NCBI GenBank assembly: GCA_029932675.1
Contig: JAOZPP010000005.1
Location: 1-64,000 of the forward strand
Length of the DNA: 64,000 nucleotides
Reading direction: 5' to 3'
Source of the DNA: a bacterium
Lineage (GTDB): Bacteria > SM23-81 > DAOVCL01
Shown here: in pieces, positions 40,719-49,520 of the stretch
Layout: every line of letters begins with the position of its first letter
How positions within the stretch are numbered: position 1 is the stretch's first letter
The notes under the pieces: model-generated
Databases searched by the model: none
The model's input: only the letters and a program-made list of their open reading frames with translations
What the model was told of the DNA's origin: nothing
Program-made: the position numbers and the translations under genes

Positions 40719-41789
40719 ATGCCTGAAGATTCCTTCCAAGAGAAGACAGAGAAGGCGACCCCCCGTCGGAGGCAGAAGGCAAGGGAGAAGGGGAATGTAG
40801 CTAAAAGCAGTGAGCTGAATTCGGCCCTTGTTCTTTTGGCTGGTTTGGCTGGTTTGGGATTTTTGGCCGCTGGGATGAGCAGGAGGTTGATGGGCCTGTT
40901 CCGCTTCTTCCTCTCGCAGGGTTTTGCCATCCAGCTCAACCAAGTAAACGTATACGCCTATCTCGTCTTCGTCCTCAAGCAGATCTTCTCCCTTTTGGCC
41001 CCTTTTCTCCTGGCTGTGGTTATCGCCGGAGTAGCCTCTAACCTAGCCCAGATTGGGTTCCTCTTCACCACTGAACCGCTTAAGCCTAAGTTAGGGACCC
41101 TCAATCCGATAACTGGCTTTAAGAAGCTCTTCTCCCTCAAGGGACTCTTCGAGCTTCCTAAGGCGGTTATTAAACTGGTGATTATTGGGGTAATTAGCTA
41201 TCTCACTATTAGGGGGAAGCTGCCCCAGTTCTTCCTCCTCTCCCAGATGGGGCTGGATGCCATCGTGGGGGTCATCGGGAAGATCGCTTTACTCCTCGGA
41301 TTTCGGGTGTCAGTAGTATTCCTTATCTTGGCTGTAATTGACTATGCCTTCCAAAAATGGGATTACGAGAAGAGGCTAAGGATGACCAAGGAGGAAGTGA
41401 AGGAGGAAAGAAGGCAGCATGAAGGTGATCCCCTGGTCAAAGCGAGGATAAGGAGTGTGCAGAGGGAACTGGCCAGAAGGAGGATGATGAAGGAGATCCC
41501 CAAGGCCGATGTGGTTATCACTAACCCCACAAGCTTGGCCGTGGCCCTGCGGTATGATCCGGAGAAGATGTCTGCCCCCCAGGTGGTGGCCAAAGGAGCA
41601 AGGTTGTTGGCTAAGAAGATTGTGGAATTGGCCAAGCAACACTCGGTCCCCATTGTGGAGGATAAGAGGCTGGCCAGACTTCTCTATAGAAAGGTGAAGA
41701 TAGGGGAAGAGATACCCGTGGTTCTCTATCAAGCAGTAGCAGAGGTGCTCTCCTACATCTATAGGTTGAAGAACAAGCTAATAGACTAA
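40719..41789 (+). CDS. flhB: Flagellar export switch protein FlhB
   Basis: 356 residues. FlhB controls export gate opening and substrate switching. It begins with the family motif EKTEKATPRRRQKAREKG, has four membrane helices (residues 35-210), and the basic linker KMTKEEVKEE-like RMTKEEVKEERRQHEGDP. The autocleavage site reads NPTS (Asn269-Ser272) where almost all members have NPTH. Asn, Pro and Thr are kept, so cleavage may still occur. The C-terminal domain (SVPIVEDKRLARLLY) is complete. Confidence 0.94.
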   Translation: MPEDSFQEKTEKATPRRRQKAREKGNVAKSSELNSALVLLAGLAGLGFLAAGMSRRLMGLFRFFLSQGFAIQLNQVNVYAYLVFVLKQIFSLLAPFLLAVVIAGVASNLAQIGFLFTTEPLKPKLGTLNPITGFKKLFSLKGLFELPKAVIKLVIIGVISYLTIRGKLPQFFLLSQMGLDAIVGVIGKIALLLGFRVSVVFLILAVIDYAFQKWDYEKRLRMTKEEVKEERRQHEGDPLVKARIRSVQRELARRRMMKEIPKADVVITNPTSLAVALRYDPEKMSAPQVVAKGARLLAKKIVELAKQHSVPIVEDKRLARLLYRKVKIGEEIPVVLYQAVAEVLSYIYRLKNKLID

Positions 41790-41904
41790 TGGTTTACTGG
41801 GATTGGGGATCAGCAGTCGAACGTTTTCAGCCGTTGCCCTCCTGGCCTCTGCGGTCAGGATGGGGCTCTTACCGTCTAACCTTTAAGGTAGTACCATAAG
41901 GCCG

Positions 41905-43986
41905 ATGAAGAGGGAAATTTCAGAGAACAGTTTCATCTCCGCTCTAGCCAAGAGGGGTGATACCATCGCTGCAATTGGGGTGATTGCGGTCATTACCCTT
42001 ATCGTCATCCCTATGCCCCCTCGCCTGATGGATATTCTCCTCACCTTCAACATAACATTCTCCATGATCATCGTCCTGGTCTCAATGTATACCCTCCGGC
42101 CCCTCGACTTCTCCGTCTTTCCCTCCCTCCTTTTGGTGGCCACCCTCTTCAGGCTGGGCCTCAATGTCTCCACCACCAGGCTAATCCTGCTGAAAGCCTA
42201 TGCAGGGGAAGTAATATTTGCCTTTGGCAACTTTGTGGTCGGGGGGAATTATGTGGTAGGCGTAGTGATCTTTTTGGTAATTGTGGTCATTCAGTTTGTG
42301 GTAATTACCAAAGGGGCTACCAGAATAGCGGAGGTAGCGGCCAGATTTACCTTGGATGCTATGCCTGGAAAACAGATGGCCATTGATGCAGACCTGAATG
42401 CTGGTTTGATCGATGACGAGGAGGCCAGGCGGCGGAGGGCGGAGATAGCTAAGGAAGCCGATTTCTATGGAGCAATGGATGGAGCCTCCAAGTTCGTGAG
42501 AGGAGATGCAATTGCTGGCCTCATCATTACCACGATCAACATATTGGGTGGTTTAGTTATCGGGGTGTTCCAGAGGGGGATGAACCTCCCCACGGCCCTC
42601 CATACCTATACCCTCCTTACAGTTGGCGATGGATTGGTAGCTCAGATCCCTGCCTTAATCGTCTCCACTGCAGCAGGGATAATTGTCACCCGGGCGGCGG
42701 CAGAGGCCGATATGGGTGCGGATATAATTAAACAGTTATTGGTGCAGCCTAGGGCAATTGCCCTCGTTGCTGTAACCTTGCTTTTCTGTGGTTTAGTTCC
42801 TGGTTTGCCTACTGTGCCCTTCTTCGCCCTTTCCGCTGCCGCAGGGGGTGTGGCTTATCTCACTAGACAGGCCCAAAGGAGGGCCGAGGAAGAGCCACCT
42901 TTAGAGGCCAAGGAGCAACCGAAGAGGGAGGGAATGGAGGATATCAAGCAACTGCTCCATATAGATCCAATGGAATTGGAGATCGGCTATGGACTTATCC
43001 CCTTGGTAGATAGGGAGCAAGGTGGGGATCTTCTGGATCGGATATCAATGCTTCGCCGTCGCTCCGCTCTGGAGCTGGGGATTATCGTTCCTCCTATTAG
43101 AATTAGGGATAACGTCTCCCTTGAACCTGACGCATATCTGATCAAGATAAAGGGAACTGAGGTAACTAAGGGGAAGCTAAAGGGGAACTGTTACCTGGCG
43201 ATGAACCCAGGTCTGGCAAAGGAGGGGATCGAGGGAACCCCCACCTCCGAGCCGGTCTTTGGCCTCCCCGCCTATTGGATAGACCCCTCCCAGAAGGGGA
43301 AGGCGGAGAGGGCCGGTTACACAGTAGTAGAACCCCCAGCGGTGGTGGCTACCCATCTCTCCGAGGTGATTAGGTCTCATGCCGATGAACTTCTTGGCCG
43401 CCAGGATGTGCAAAATCTGATAGATGGAATAAAGGAGAGCCATCCGGCCGTGGTGGAGGAGCTGATTCCCAAGGTAATGGGGATAGGAGGGGTGCAAAAG
43501 GTCCTTCAAAGGTTACTCAAGGAGAGGATAAGCATCAGGGATCTCGTGACTATACTGGAGACCTTGGCCGACTATGGGCCAATGGTCAGGGATATAGACC
43601 AACTGACCGAATATGTGAGGCAAGCCCTCTCCCGCTCCATCTGTAAACAGTTCTCCAATGAGAAAGGGGAGATAAACTGTCTTACCCTTGATCCCAAGTT
43701 AGAGCAAATACTTTCTGACTCTATTAAACGGTCGGAGACTGGGGCAACCCTAGCCTTGGAACCTGGGCTCGTGCGGCGGCTCTTTGACAGCATCTCTGCT
43801 AAACTGGAGAAGTTTGCCCCGCTCAATCAACAGCCCGTGATCCTCTGTCCAGCCAGTATTAGGGTACACCTCCGCAGGTTGGTGGAAGGGGTTCTCCCTA
43901 ACCTCGTCGTCCTCTCCTATAAGGAGATTGCCCCACCCACAAAGATTAACTCTATTGGGATGATCGGATTGGAAGATGAGAGTTAA
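41905..43986 (+). CDS. flhA: Flagellar export protein FlhA
   Basis: 693 residues, standard length. FlhA is the nonameric export-gate platform. About eight membrane helices occupy residues 20-320, interrupted by the FHIPEP cytoplasmic loop with DAMPGKQMAIDADLNAG. The C-terminal domain (from about 350) has GYGLIPLVD, the SKTP-like region and the chaperone-docking core (AVVEELIPKVMGIGGVQKVL). The 115-base gap before it holds no gene. The end overlaps flhF by 11 bases. Confidence 0.96.
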   Translation: MKREISENSFISALAKRGDTIAAIGVIAVITLIVIPMPPRLMDILLTFNITFSMIIVLVSMYTLRPLDFSVFPSLLLVATLFRLGLNVSTTRLILLKAYAGEVIFAFGNFVVGGNYVVGVVIFLVIVVIQFVVITKGATRIAEVAARFTLDAMPGKQMAIDADLNAGLIDDEEARRRRAEIAKEADFYGAMDGASKFVRGDAIAGLIITTINILGGLVIGVFQRGMNLPTALHTYTLLTVGDGLVAQIPALIVSTAAGIIVTRAAAEADMGADIIKQLLVQPRAIALVAVTLLFCGLVPGLPTVPFFALSAAAGGVAYLTRQAQRRAEEEPPLEAKEQPKREGMEDIKQLLHIDPMELEIGYGLIPLVDREQGGDLLDRISMLRRRSALELGIIVPPIRIRDNVSLEPDAYLIKIKGTEVTKGKLKGNCYLAMNPGLAKEGIEGTPTSEPVFGLPAYWIDPSQKGKAERAGYTVVEPPAVVATHLSEVIRSHADELLGRQDVQNLIDGIKESHPAVVEELIPKVMGIGGVQKVLQRLLKERISIRDLVTILETLADYGPMVRDIDQLTEYVRQALSRSICKQFSNEKGEINCLTLDPKLEQILSDSIKRSETGATLALEPGLVRRLFDSISAKLEKFAPLNQQPVILCPASIRVHLRRLVEGVLPNLVVLSYKEIAPPTKINSIGMIGLEDES

Positions 43987-45019
43987 GGTGTTTTCTGCCC
44001 CTTCAATGAAGGAGGCCTTAGAGAGGATTAAGAGGGAGCTTGGTCCTCAAGCTATTATTCTGAAGACCGAAGAGTTCAGGAACAAGGTGGAGATAACAGC
44101 AGCCACCGATGTAGACTACCCTCCTCTGGAGAGGAGCCAAAGCAACGCTAAGGGGATATGGGATACCTTAGACCAGATAAGGGAAAAGGTGGACTCCATC
44201 TCCCAACTATTGAGCACATCACCTCTCCTCAGTGACTCTCCTCTCTCCAAGCTATTCCTTGAGCTTTTGGGTCGCAGAATAGGGGAAGAGGTCTCTCTGA
44301 AGGTGGTCAACGATCTCAGAAGGGATGATCCTCCGTCACAGGGGGGTTGGGAGGAGTTAAAGGGTAAGGCGCTCTCCCATCTGAGCCTCCTCCTCCCTTC
44401 AGAGGGGATCAGGGAGAGCCCCAAAGGTCCAACCGTCGTAGCCTTAATCGGCCCAACCGGGGTAGGAAAGACTACCACAGCCTCTAAGCTGGCTGCTCAA
44501 TTCTCCCTTTTGAAAAAGAAAAAGGTGGCCTTGTTGAGTATAGACAACTTCCGTCCCGCAGCAGGGGAAGAGTTGGAGGAAGTTGCTCAAACCTTAGATA
44601 TTCCCTTCCAGGTTACCAAGACACCGGAGGGGATGAGGAAAACCATGAGGGATTTCCGGGATCGGGATTTTGTTTTCGTTGATACTGCTGGCCATAGCTA
44701 TAGGGATGGAGAGCAGATCTTTGAGCTAAGGAATTTTTTTAAGCATTATCCACCTACTGAAACCCATCTCGTCCTCTCCACAACCACGAAGCCGGAGGAT
44801 AACCTGGAGGCGTGGAGGAGATTTCGTTCCATCCCTATACAGAAGCTTCTCTTCACCAAGCTCGACGAAACCCTCTCCCCAGGAGGAATGGTAGAAATCA
44901 TCGTCAAGACAAAAAGACCTGTTTCCTACCTCACTAATGGGCAGAGGATACCAGAGGATATATGGGAAGTGGAGAGCAGAGCTTTGGCCGAGATAGTCAT
45001 GGGAGAGAGGACCTTATGA
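43976..45019 (+). CDS. flhF: Flagellar SRP-like GTPase FlhF
   Basis: 347 residues. FlhF sets flagellar placement and number together with FlhG. The N-terminal segment MRVKVFSAPSMKEALERIKRELG is typical, followed by a helical linker. The SRP-type G domain has P-loop GPTGVGKTT at 159-167, SIDNFRPAA (G2), FVDTAGHS (G3) and FTKLDET (G4). The 11-base overlap with flhA and 4-base overlap with flhG show tight coupling. Confidence 0.94.
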   Translation: MRVKVFSAPSMKEALERIKRELGPQAIILKTEEFRNKVEITAATDVDYPPLERSQSNAKGIWDTLDQIREKVDSISQLLSTSPLLSDSPLSKLFLELLGRRIGEEVSLKVVNDLRRDDPPSQGGWEELKGKALSHLSLLLPSEGIRESPKGPTVVALIGPTGVGKTTTASKLAAQFSLLKKKKVALLSIDNFRPAAGEELEEVAQTLDIPFQVTKTPEGMRKTMRDFRDRDFVFVDTAGHSYRDGEQIFELRNFFKHYPPTETHLVLSTTTKPEDNLEAWRRFRSIPIQKLLFTKLDETLSPGGMVEIIVKTKRPVSYLTNGQRIPEDIWEVESRALAEIVMGERTL

Positions 45020-45801
45020 AAAAGAACCCTTATATGATAAGCTTTCCCAGTGGAAAGGGAGGAGTGGGGAAGACCAACATTGTAGCTAGTTTAGCAGTTG
45101 CCCTTTCTCAAAGGGGAAAGAAGGTAGTGGTCTTGGATGGGGATCTAAGCTTGGCCAATGTAGATCTCCTTTTCGGGGTGAACCCTTCCTTTACCCTGCA
45201 ACATGTTCTTTTGGGGGAGAAGGAGTTGTCCGAGATCTTGGTAGAAGGTCCCCCAGGGGTGAGGATCATTCCGGCTAGTTCCGGGGTGGACGAACTCTCC
45301 CAGTTAAGGGAGGGGGAGAGGAGGAGGTTAATCAGAGAGTTCAAGCTTGTGGGGCGAGACGCTGATTTTCTCCTTATAGATACCCCCCCAGGTCTTACCC
45401 CCAATGTAATGGACTTTGTTTTAACCTCGGATCTGGCCGTCGTGGTCACCACACCGGAGGTTACCTCTATAACAGATGCCTACGCCACAATTAAGGCTAT
45501 CTCGTTGCGGAGACCAACTAAGCAACTGCCCGTAGTGGTGAATATGGCCGGTGGGGAGGGGGAGGCATTTGAGATTATAGAGAGGATAGGGTTGGTGGCG
45601 GCCAGGTTTCTTCAGGTTGAAGTGAGGGGTTTAGGTTTTATCCCCTCTGACCAATCTGTTCCCCAAGCTGTTGCTGAGCAAAAGCCCTTTTATTTGGCCT
45701 TTCCCCACTCACCAGCTTCCCAGGGGGTAGCCTCCCTTGCCCAAAAATTGATGCAAGCTGACCGATCTGTAAATGGACCAGGTAATCAACAGATTAGCTA
45801 A
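45016..45801 (+). CDS. flhG: Flagellar number regulator FlhG (MinD/ParA ATPase)
   Basis: 261 residues from the ATG at 45016, which overlaps the flhF stop (ATGA); an upstream in-frame ATG at 44962 lies inside flhF. Motifs are the deviant Walker A KGGVGKT (residues 14-20), DGDLSLANVDLLFG (A'), DFLLIDTPPGL (B) and a C-terminal amphipathic region. FlhG stimulates FlhF GTPase and limits flagellar number. The last 29 bases overlap the next small gene. Confidence 0.93.
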   Translation: MKKNPYMISFPSGKGGVGKTNIVASLAVALSQRGKKVVVLDGDLSLANVDLLFGVNPSFTLQHVLLGEKELSEILVEGPPGVRIIPASSGVDELSQLREGERRRLIREFKLVGRDADFLLIDTPPGLTPNVMDFVLTSDLAVVVTTPEVTSITDAYATIKAISLRRPTKQLPVVVNMAGGEGEAFEIIERIGLVAARFLQVEVRGLGFIPSDQSVPQAVAEQKPFYLAFPHSPASQGVASLAQKLMQADRSVNGPGNQQIS

Positions 45802-46006
45802 AGCCCTTGCTTTTACCTTAGCTGGAGTCACTGCCTTGAGCGGTCTTCTGTTTGGTGTGGGAGCGGGAAGGATATTAATCCGCACCCTCGCTGTTTATCT
45901 CTTTTTCCTCTATGAGATCAGATTTTTGGGAAAGATAATAGGAAAGATTTTGGTCTCTGCGTTGGCCGAGGAGGAGGCCCCCCCAGAGGAGGAAGTTCGG
46001 GGTTAA
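45773..46006 (+). CDS. Small membrane protein between flhG and fliA
   Basis: 77 residues. One or two hydrophobic helices (ALAFTLAGVTALSGLLFGVG and LIRTLAVYLFFLYEI) are followed by an acidic tail (AEEEAPPEEEVRG). It starts inside flhG and ends 6 bases before fliA, so it is translated with them. I do not recognise a family. The position suggests a flagellar accessory or membrane anchor, but this is only inferred from context. Confidence 0.7.
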   Translation: MDQVINRLAKALAFTLAGVTALSGLLFGVGAGRILIRTLAVYLFFLYEIRFLGKIIGKILVSALAEEEAPPEEEVRG

Positions 46007-46012
46007 AAAAAG

Positions 46013-46756
46013 ATGGATAACTCTGAAAAGGAAAAGTTGCTCTTAGAATATGCCTCATTGGTTAAGTATGTCGTTAACCGGATGTTGATCAGTATCCCTC
46101 CCTGTCTGGAGAAGGAAGATCTGATCAGTGTGGGGACGATTGGGTTGTTGGAGGCAATCGAGAAGTATGATTCCCAAAAGGGGATAAACTTTGAGACCTA
46201 TGCCATTCACCGGATAAAGGGAGCGATATTGGATGAGTTGAGGTCGGTCAACTGGGCTCCCAGAACCGCCTTGGAAAGGGCCAGGGAGTTGGAAAGGGTC
46301 TACCGCAGACTCGAGCAGAAGCTGGGGAGAACGGCTACAGATGAGGAGGTAGCTGGGGAGATGGGGATTACTATGGAGGAATTCTACCAGAGATTAGATG
46401 AGGCAAGAGGGATCTCTCCACTCTCCTTGGAGCAGTTTCAATACTCCCCCAATGGAGGAGGAGAGGTAACCCTCTTAGATAGCTTAAGCAGTAATTTACC
46501 TTCACCCTTAACGGATACCGAGAGGGTGGAACTCAGGGAGACTATTGCTAAAGCCCTCAACTCCTTACCTGAGAAGGAAAGGATGGTAATGACCTTATAC
46601 TATTATGAGGGCTTGACCCTCAAGGAGATTGGGAAGGTCCTTCATCTGTCTGAACCCAGGGTCTGCCAAATCCATACCAAGGTGATCATTAACCTCCGGG
46701 TAAAGTTAAGAAAACTCATAGAACCTGAGGTTTCTTTAAGGAGAGATATTATCTGA
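46013..46756 (+). CDS. fliA: Flagellar sigma factor FliA (sigma28/WhiG type)
   Basis: 247 residues. It directs RNA polymerase to late flagellar promoters. Region 2 (VKYVVNRMLISIPPCLEKEDLISVGTIGLLEAIEKYD, then FETYAIHRIKGAILDELRS), region 3 (ELERVYRRLEQKLGR) and the region 4 helix-turn-helix (YYEGLTLKEIGKVLHLSEPRV) are complete. The PRTALERARE linker is typical of FliA/WhiG. No FlgM gene is in the window. The stop codon sits inside a long perfect hairpin. Confidence 0.95.
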   Translation: MDNSEKEKLLLEYASLVKYVVNRMLISIPPCLEKEDLISVGTIGLLEAIEKYDSQKGINFETYAIHRIKGAILDELRSVNWAPRTALERARELERVYRRLEQKLGRTATDEEVAGEMGITMEEFYQRLDEARGISPLSLEQFQYSPNGGGEVTLLDSLSSNLPSPLTDTERVELRETIAKALNSLPEKERMVMTLYYYEGLTLKEIGKVLHLSEPRVCQIHTKVIINLRVKLRKLIEPEVSLRRDII

Positions 46757-46792
46757 AAGGGATAATTTATCACCCCCTTTCAGATAATATCT
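46744..46792 (+). other. Perfect 18-bp hairpin across the fliA stop codon
   Basis: AGATATTATCTGAAAGGG (46744-46761) and CCCTTTCAGATAATATCT (46775-46792) are exact inverted copies around a 13-base loop. The left arm contains the last codons and stop of fliA. No T-run follows (TAACGG), so it is a better candidate for an RNA processing or 3'-protection stem than for an intrinsic terminator. Confidence 0.75.
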
Positions 46793-46857
46793 TAACGGAA
46801 GGTAGTTGAAGTAACTTTACGCTCTGTTTGTTATTCAGGCGTTTAGCTCAGAGTGAG

Positions 46858-47124
46858 ATGCCAGAATCGATAAATTTCCCCCGCGGTCTTCCTGAACCAG
46901 GAAACATTGACCGAGTGCATGGTGTAGGACATCAATCCAGTGAGTCGGAGAAGAGGAAGTTCGCCCGGCTCTTGGAAAAGGAGGAAGGTAAAGGGGAGGA
47001 GGAGAAGAAGGAGGAACAGGGGGAAAGGGAGATGCCTTCCCCAGCTTCTGGGAAGGAGAGCTCCTCCCCCAAGGAGAAGCCTTCCCCAAATGGACGAGGT
47101 AGGTTCATAGATGTGACCATTTGA
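46858..47124 (+). CDS. Hypothetical charged protein of the flagellar cluster
   Basis: 88 residues from the ATG at 46858 (after AGAGTGAG). A short N-terminal segment (MPESINFPRGLPEPGNID) precedes a helix-like stretch (SESEKRKFARLLEKEEGKG) and a long Lys/Glu/Ser/Pro-rich tail, probably disordered. The stop overlaps the next gene, which is FliK-like at its C-terminus. I do not recognise the family; it may be a small chaperone or export accessory. Confidence 0.55.
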   Translation: MPESINFPRGLPEPGNIDRVHGVGHQSSESEKRKFARLLEKEEGKGEEEKKEEQGEREMPSPASGKESSSPKEKPSPNGRGRFIDVTI

Positions 47125-48260
47125 TGAAGAAGAGTGAGAGGGTAAAAGATAAGCCTTTATTCTATATAACTTCTCCGTCTGCAGGATCTTTCCTTTCTGG
47201 TCTAAAGCCGGGCAGGGTGGTCAGGGGAAGGGTAGTGCAGCTTCTTCCCCCTGATAAGGCCATAGTGAGGATAAGGGGATTCCACCTTTTAGCCGAGAAT
47301 CGCGGGGGACTGAAGGAGAAAGAGCGCTTTGAAGCATCTGTAGATAGGGTTGGGCCTCCGTTGACCTTAACCCTTTTGGTAGAGGAGGAGTCTATCTCTA
47401 AAAAACTGAAGGAGATAGGTATCAAGCCTACTCGGTTCAATAGAACCTTAGCTCAAGCCCTCCTCTCCCACCACCTTCCTTTGAACAGGAAGGGGTTTGA
47501 AGACCTTCTCTCCCTCTGGGAGGGAATCTCCTCACTCTTTGGCGGAAGGGAGCCCCCGGAGAGGCTTTGGATTGCTCTTCTTTTAAAGAAGATGCGAATC
47601 CCTCCTACCTCCAAGCTGTTTACTCTTCTTCAGGAGGAGGACTTCCTTATTGGGGAGAAATTGAGGAAGATAATCCATCACTTTCCTCGGCTTGACAAGG
47701 CTATAAGCCAACTTGTCCCCCGTCTCGACGACCCCGAGCTTCCCATCAGGCTAAAGCAATTCCCTCAGGAGATGGAGATGTTCTTGATGGAAGTTTCCTC
47801 CTTTATGAGGCGGATTCCCCCCCAGGATTGCCGTTGGCTAAGAGAGAGTAACGAGGAAATTGAGTATATCAGGAAGTTGGAACTCCTCCTTGCCCACTCC
47901 CAGGAGATAACCTATAGGCAGATACCAATCGAGGAGGAAGATAAGTTCCGGACCTTACAGGTAAAGTTCGAACGAAGGAGTAATTCAGATTGGCTGCGGA
48001 TCTCAGGGGAATTCAGAGCTATGGGAAGGGTTGAACTGGAGGTCCTTCTTTTAGATGGAGAGAAAGTTCTCCTAAGGGTCTGGGTTGAGCGGGAGGAAGT
48101 GGGTTCTCTCTTTGAGAAGGGGCTACCCCATCTGGAGGAGAGGTTAGGGGCCTTAGGGTTACAACTGACTACCCCCCTTATTTGGCAGAAGAAGATTACC
48201 CTCTCTCCTCTTTTCTTCCTCGGTTCCCCCTGGGAGGGGGAGATAGACATCAGGGGATGA
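47124..48260 (+). CDS. Second FliK-like protein (Flg_hook-like C-terminal domain)
   Basis: 378 residues from the ATG at 47124, inside TGATG with the previous stop. The N-terminus (SGLKPGRVVRGRVVQLLPPDKAIVRIRGFHLLAE, then a beta segment ending LTLTLLVEEE) resembles the N-terminal barrel of FliK-like proteins in clostridia and similar groups. A helical middle follows. Residues 285-350 (FRAMGRVELEVLLLDGEKVLLRVWV, then EKGLPHLEERLGALGLQL) match the strand-helix pattern of the FliK C-domain. It is therefore a divergent paralogue of fliK at 27540. The function is inferred. Confidence 0.6.
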   Translation: MKKSERVKDKPLFYITSPSAGSFLSGLKPGRVVRGRVVQLLPPDKAIVRIRGFHLLAENRGGLKEKERFEASVDRVGPPLTLTLLVEEESISKKLKEIGIKPTRFNRTLAQALLSHHLPLNRKGFEDLLSLWEGISSLFGGREPPERLWIALLLKKMRIPPTSKLFTLLQEEDFLIGEKLRKIIHHFPRLDKAISQLVPRLDDPELPIRLKQFPQEMEMFLMEVSSFMRRIPPQDCRWLRESNEEIEYIRKLELLLAHSQEITYRQIPIEEEDKFRTLQVKFERRSNSDWLRISGEFRAMGRVELEVLLLDGEKVLLRVWVEREEVGSLFEKGLPHLEERLGALGLQLTTPLIWQKKITLSPLFFLGSPWEGEIDIRG

Positions 48261-48272
48261 AAGATAATCGAT

Positions 48273-48371
48273 ATGGAAGAAGAAACTATTCTCTATAGGC
48301 TTGCTGCTGAACTCATTAGCTATCTTTACTCTTTAGGCTCTTCTCAGAGGAAGGAAGATGAAAGGGACTGA
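48273..48371 (+). CDS. Possible 32-residue ORF before fapA
   Basis: An open frame MEEETILYRLAAELISYLYS... fills the 97-base gap between the FliK-like gene and fapA and overlaps the fapA start by 14 bases. The amphipathic helical sequence is plausible for a small protein, but there is no good ribosome site and no family match. It may be chance. Confidence 0.25.
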   Translation: MEEETILYRLAAELISYLYSLGSSQRKEDERD

Positions 48372-49218
48372 CCTAAAGGTCATCTCAGGTGATGTTAACC
48401 AGATGAGTGGAGAACTAATCTGTGAGGGTTCCCTTAAGGTGGAGGGGGGGGTGTGCAGTGGGCAACGATTGAGGGTTGCCGGGAACCTTTTGGTGGAAGG
48501 GGATATTGAGGATGCTGAGGTAGAGGTTAAGGGCAAGCTCATCGTCCAGGGGGCGATTACCGGTGATGGTAAGGGCCTGATCACCGCCTATGGGGATATA
48601 GAGGCTAAGTATATTAACCGTCAGACGGTGATGAGTCACTCCTCAGTGAAGGCCAAAGAAGAGATTAGGTATGCTACCGTAAAGGCTGACCAAAGAGTAG
48701 TAGTCACCCAAGGGAGGGGTTGGATAGTGGGGGGGACGGTGACCGCGGGAAAGGAGGTGAGGGCAAGGAATATCGGCAGCCGATATGCCACTCCTACCAT
48801 TATTAAGGTTGGCCTCGCCCCAGAGGTATGGGATAAATTGGATGGCTTGAGGAAGAGGATCTATATGAAAGAGAAGATAAGATCTCAGATGGGAAGGGAA
48901 TTGGCATATCTGCAAGGACTTAGGGAAAGAGAGGGAGGACTTCCCCCCAAGAAGGAGGAGATCTTCCAGGAGATTGATTTTCTCCATGGGATCTATGGGG
49001 ATCAACTGAAGAAGATGAGGGAGGAGTGGGAATTTCTGGAAGAGCACTTGAAGGAGTTAAAAGTGGGGGTAGTCATAGTGGAAGATGTGATTTTCCCTGG
49101 TGTAGTCATCAATATTTTGAACTCCTGTCGCAAGATAGCGGAGGTGAAAACAGGCGTGGTGTTCAAGAAGGATAAAGATGAGGTAATCGACCTTCCCTTC
49201 TCCTCCAAGAAGAGATAG
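48358..49218 (+). CDS. fapA: FapA-like (DUF342) beta-helix protein
   Basis: 286 residues, ATG behind AGAGGAAGGAAG. The N-terminal two thirds are the DUF342/FapA beta-helix with repeated polymer-like turns (GSLKVEGGV, GNLLVEGDIEDAEVEVKGKLIVQGAI, YGDIEAKYINRQT, GGTVTAGKEVRARNIGS). A helical C-terminal coiled coil (about 165-245) follows, then a short strand region. FapA proteins lie at the end of flagellar clusters in many bacteria; their role is poorly defined, with links to membrane association or chemotaxis proposed. It is the last gene before the terminator at 49381. Confidence 0.85.
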   Translation: MKGTDLKVISGDVNQMSGELICEGSLKVEGGVCSGQRLRVAGNLLVEGDIEDAEVEVKGKLIVQGAITGDGKGLITAYGDIEAKYINRQTVMSHSSVKAKEEIRYATVKADQRVVVTQGRGWIVGGTVTAGKEVRARNIGSRYATPTIIKVGLAPEVWDKLDGLRKRIYMKEKIRSQMGRELAYLQGLREREGGLPPKKEEIFQEIDFLHGIYGDQLKKMREEWEFLEEHLKELKVGVVIVEDVIFPGVVINILNSCRKIAEVKTGVVFKKDKDEVIDLPFSSKKR

Positions 49219-49380
49219 GAGGTATAAGTGGGTGAAAAACCTCTTATTCCACAGGTGGGTTTCCTTGACTAATGGGTTAAGCTGCTTATCTCCTCGGTCA
49301 GTTTGTTGCCAGTATGTCCCTCTCCTATCATAGGGGTAGCCCTGTTTTTAAAGGAAAGGTAAGGATAGACTGTATTATCT

Positions 49381-49413
49381 CTCGGAATCTGCCAAAAGGT
49401 TCCGAGTTTTTTT
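49381..49413 (+). terminator. Intrinsic terminator of the flagellar cluster
   Basis: CTCGGAATC and GGTTCCGAG form a 9-bp stem (one G-U pair) with an 8-base loop, followed directly by TTTTTTTATTG. It lies 163 bases after the fapA stop, in a stretch without other features. Confidence 0.9.
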
Positions 49414-49520
49414 ATTGTTGGGAATTTAAATCGACTAATATTTAAGTTAATGCCAAAGCCAATGGAGTAGACTTTCTTTATTTTATATCCTTGATTCTAA
49501 ATGGGGAGTTTTTAATTTTG

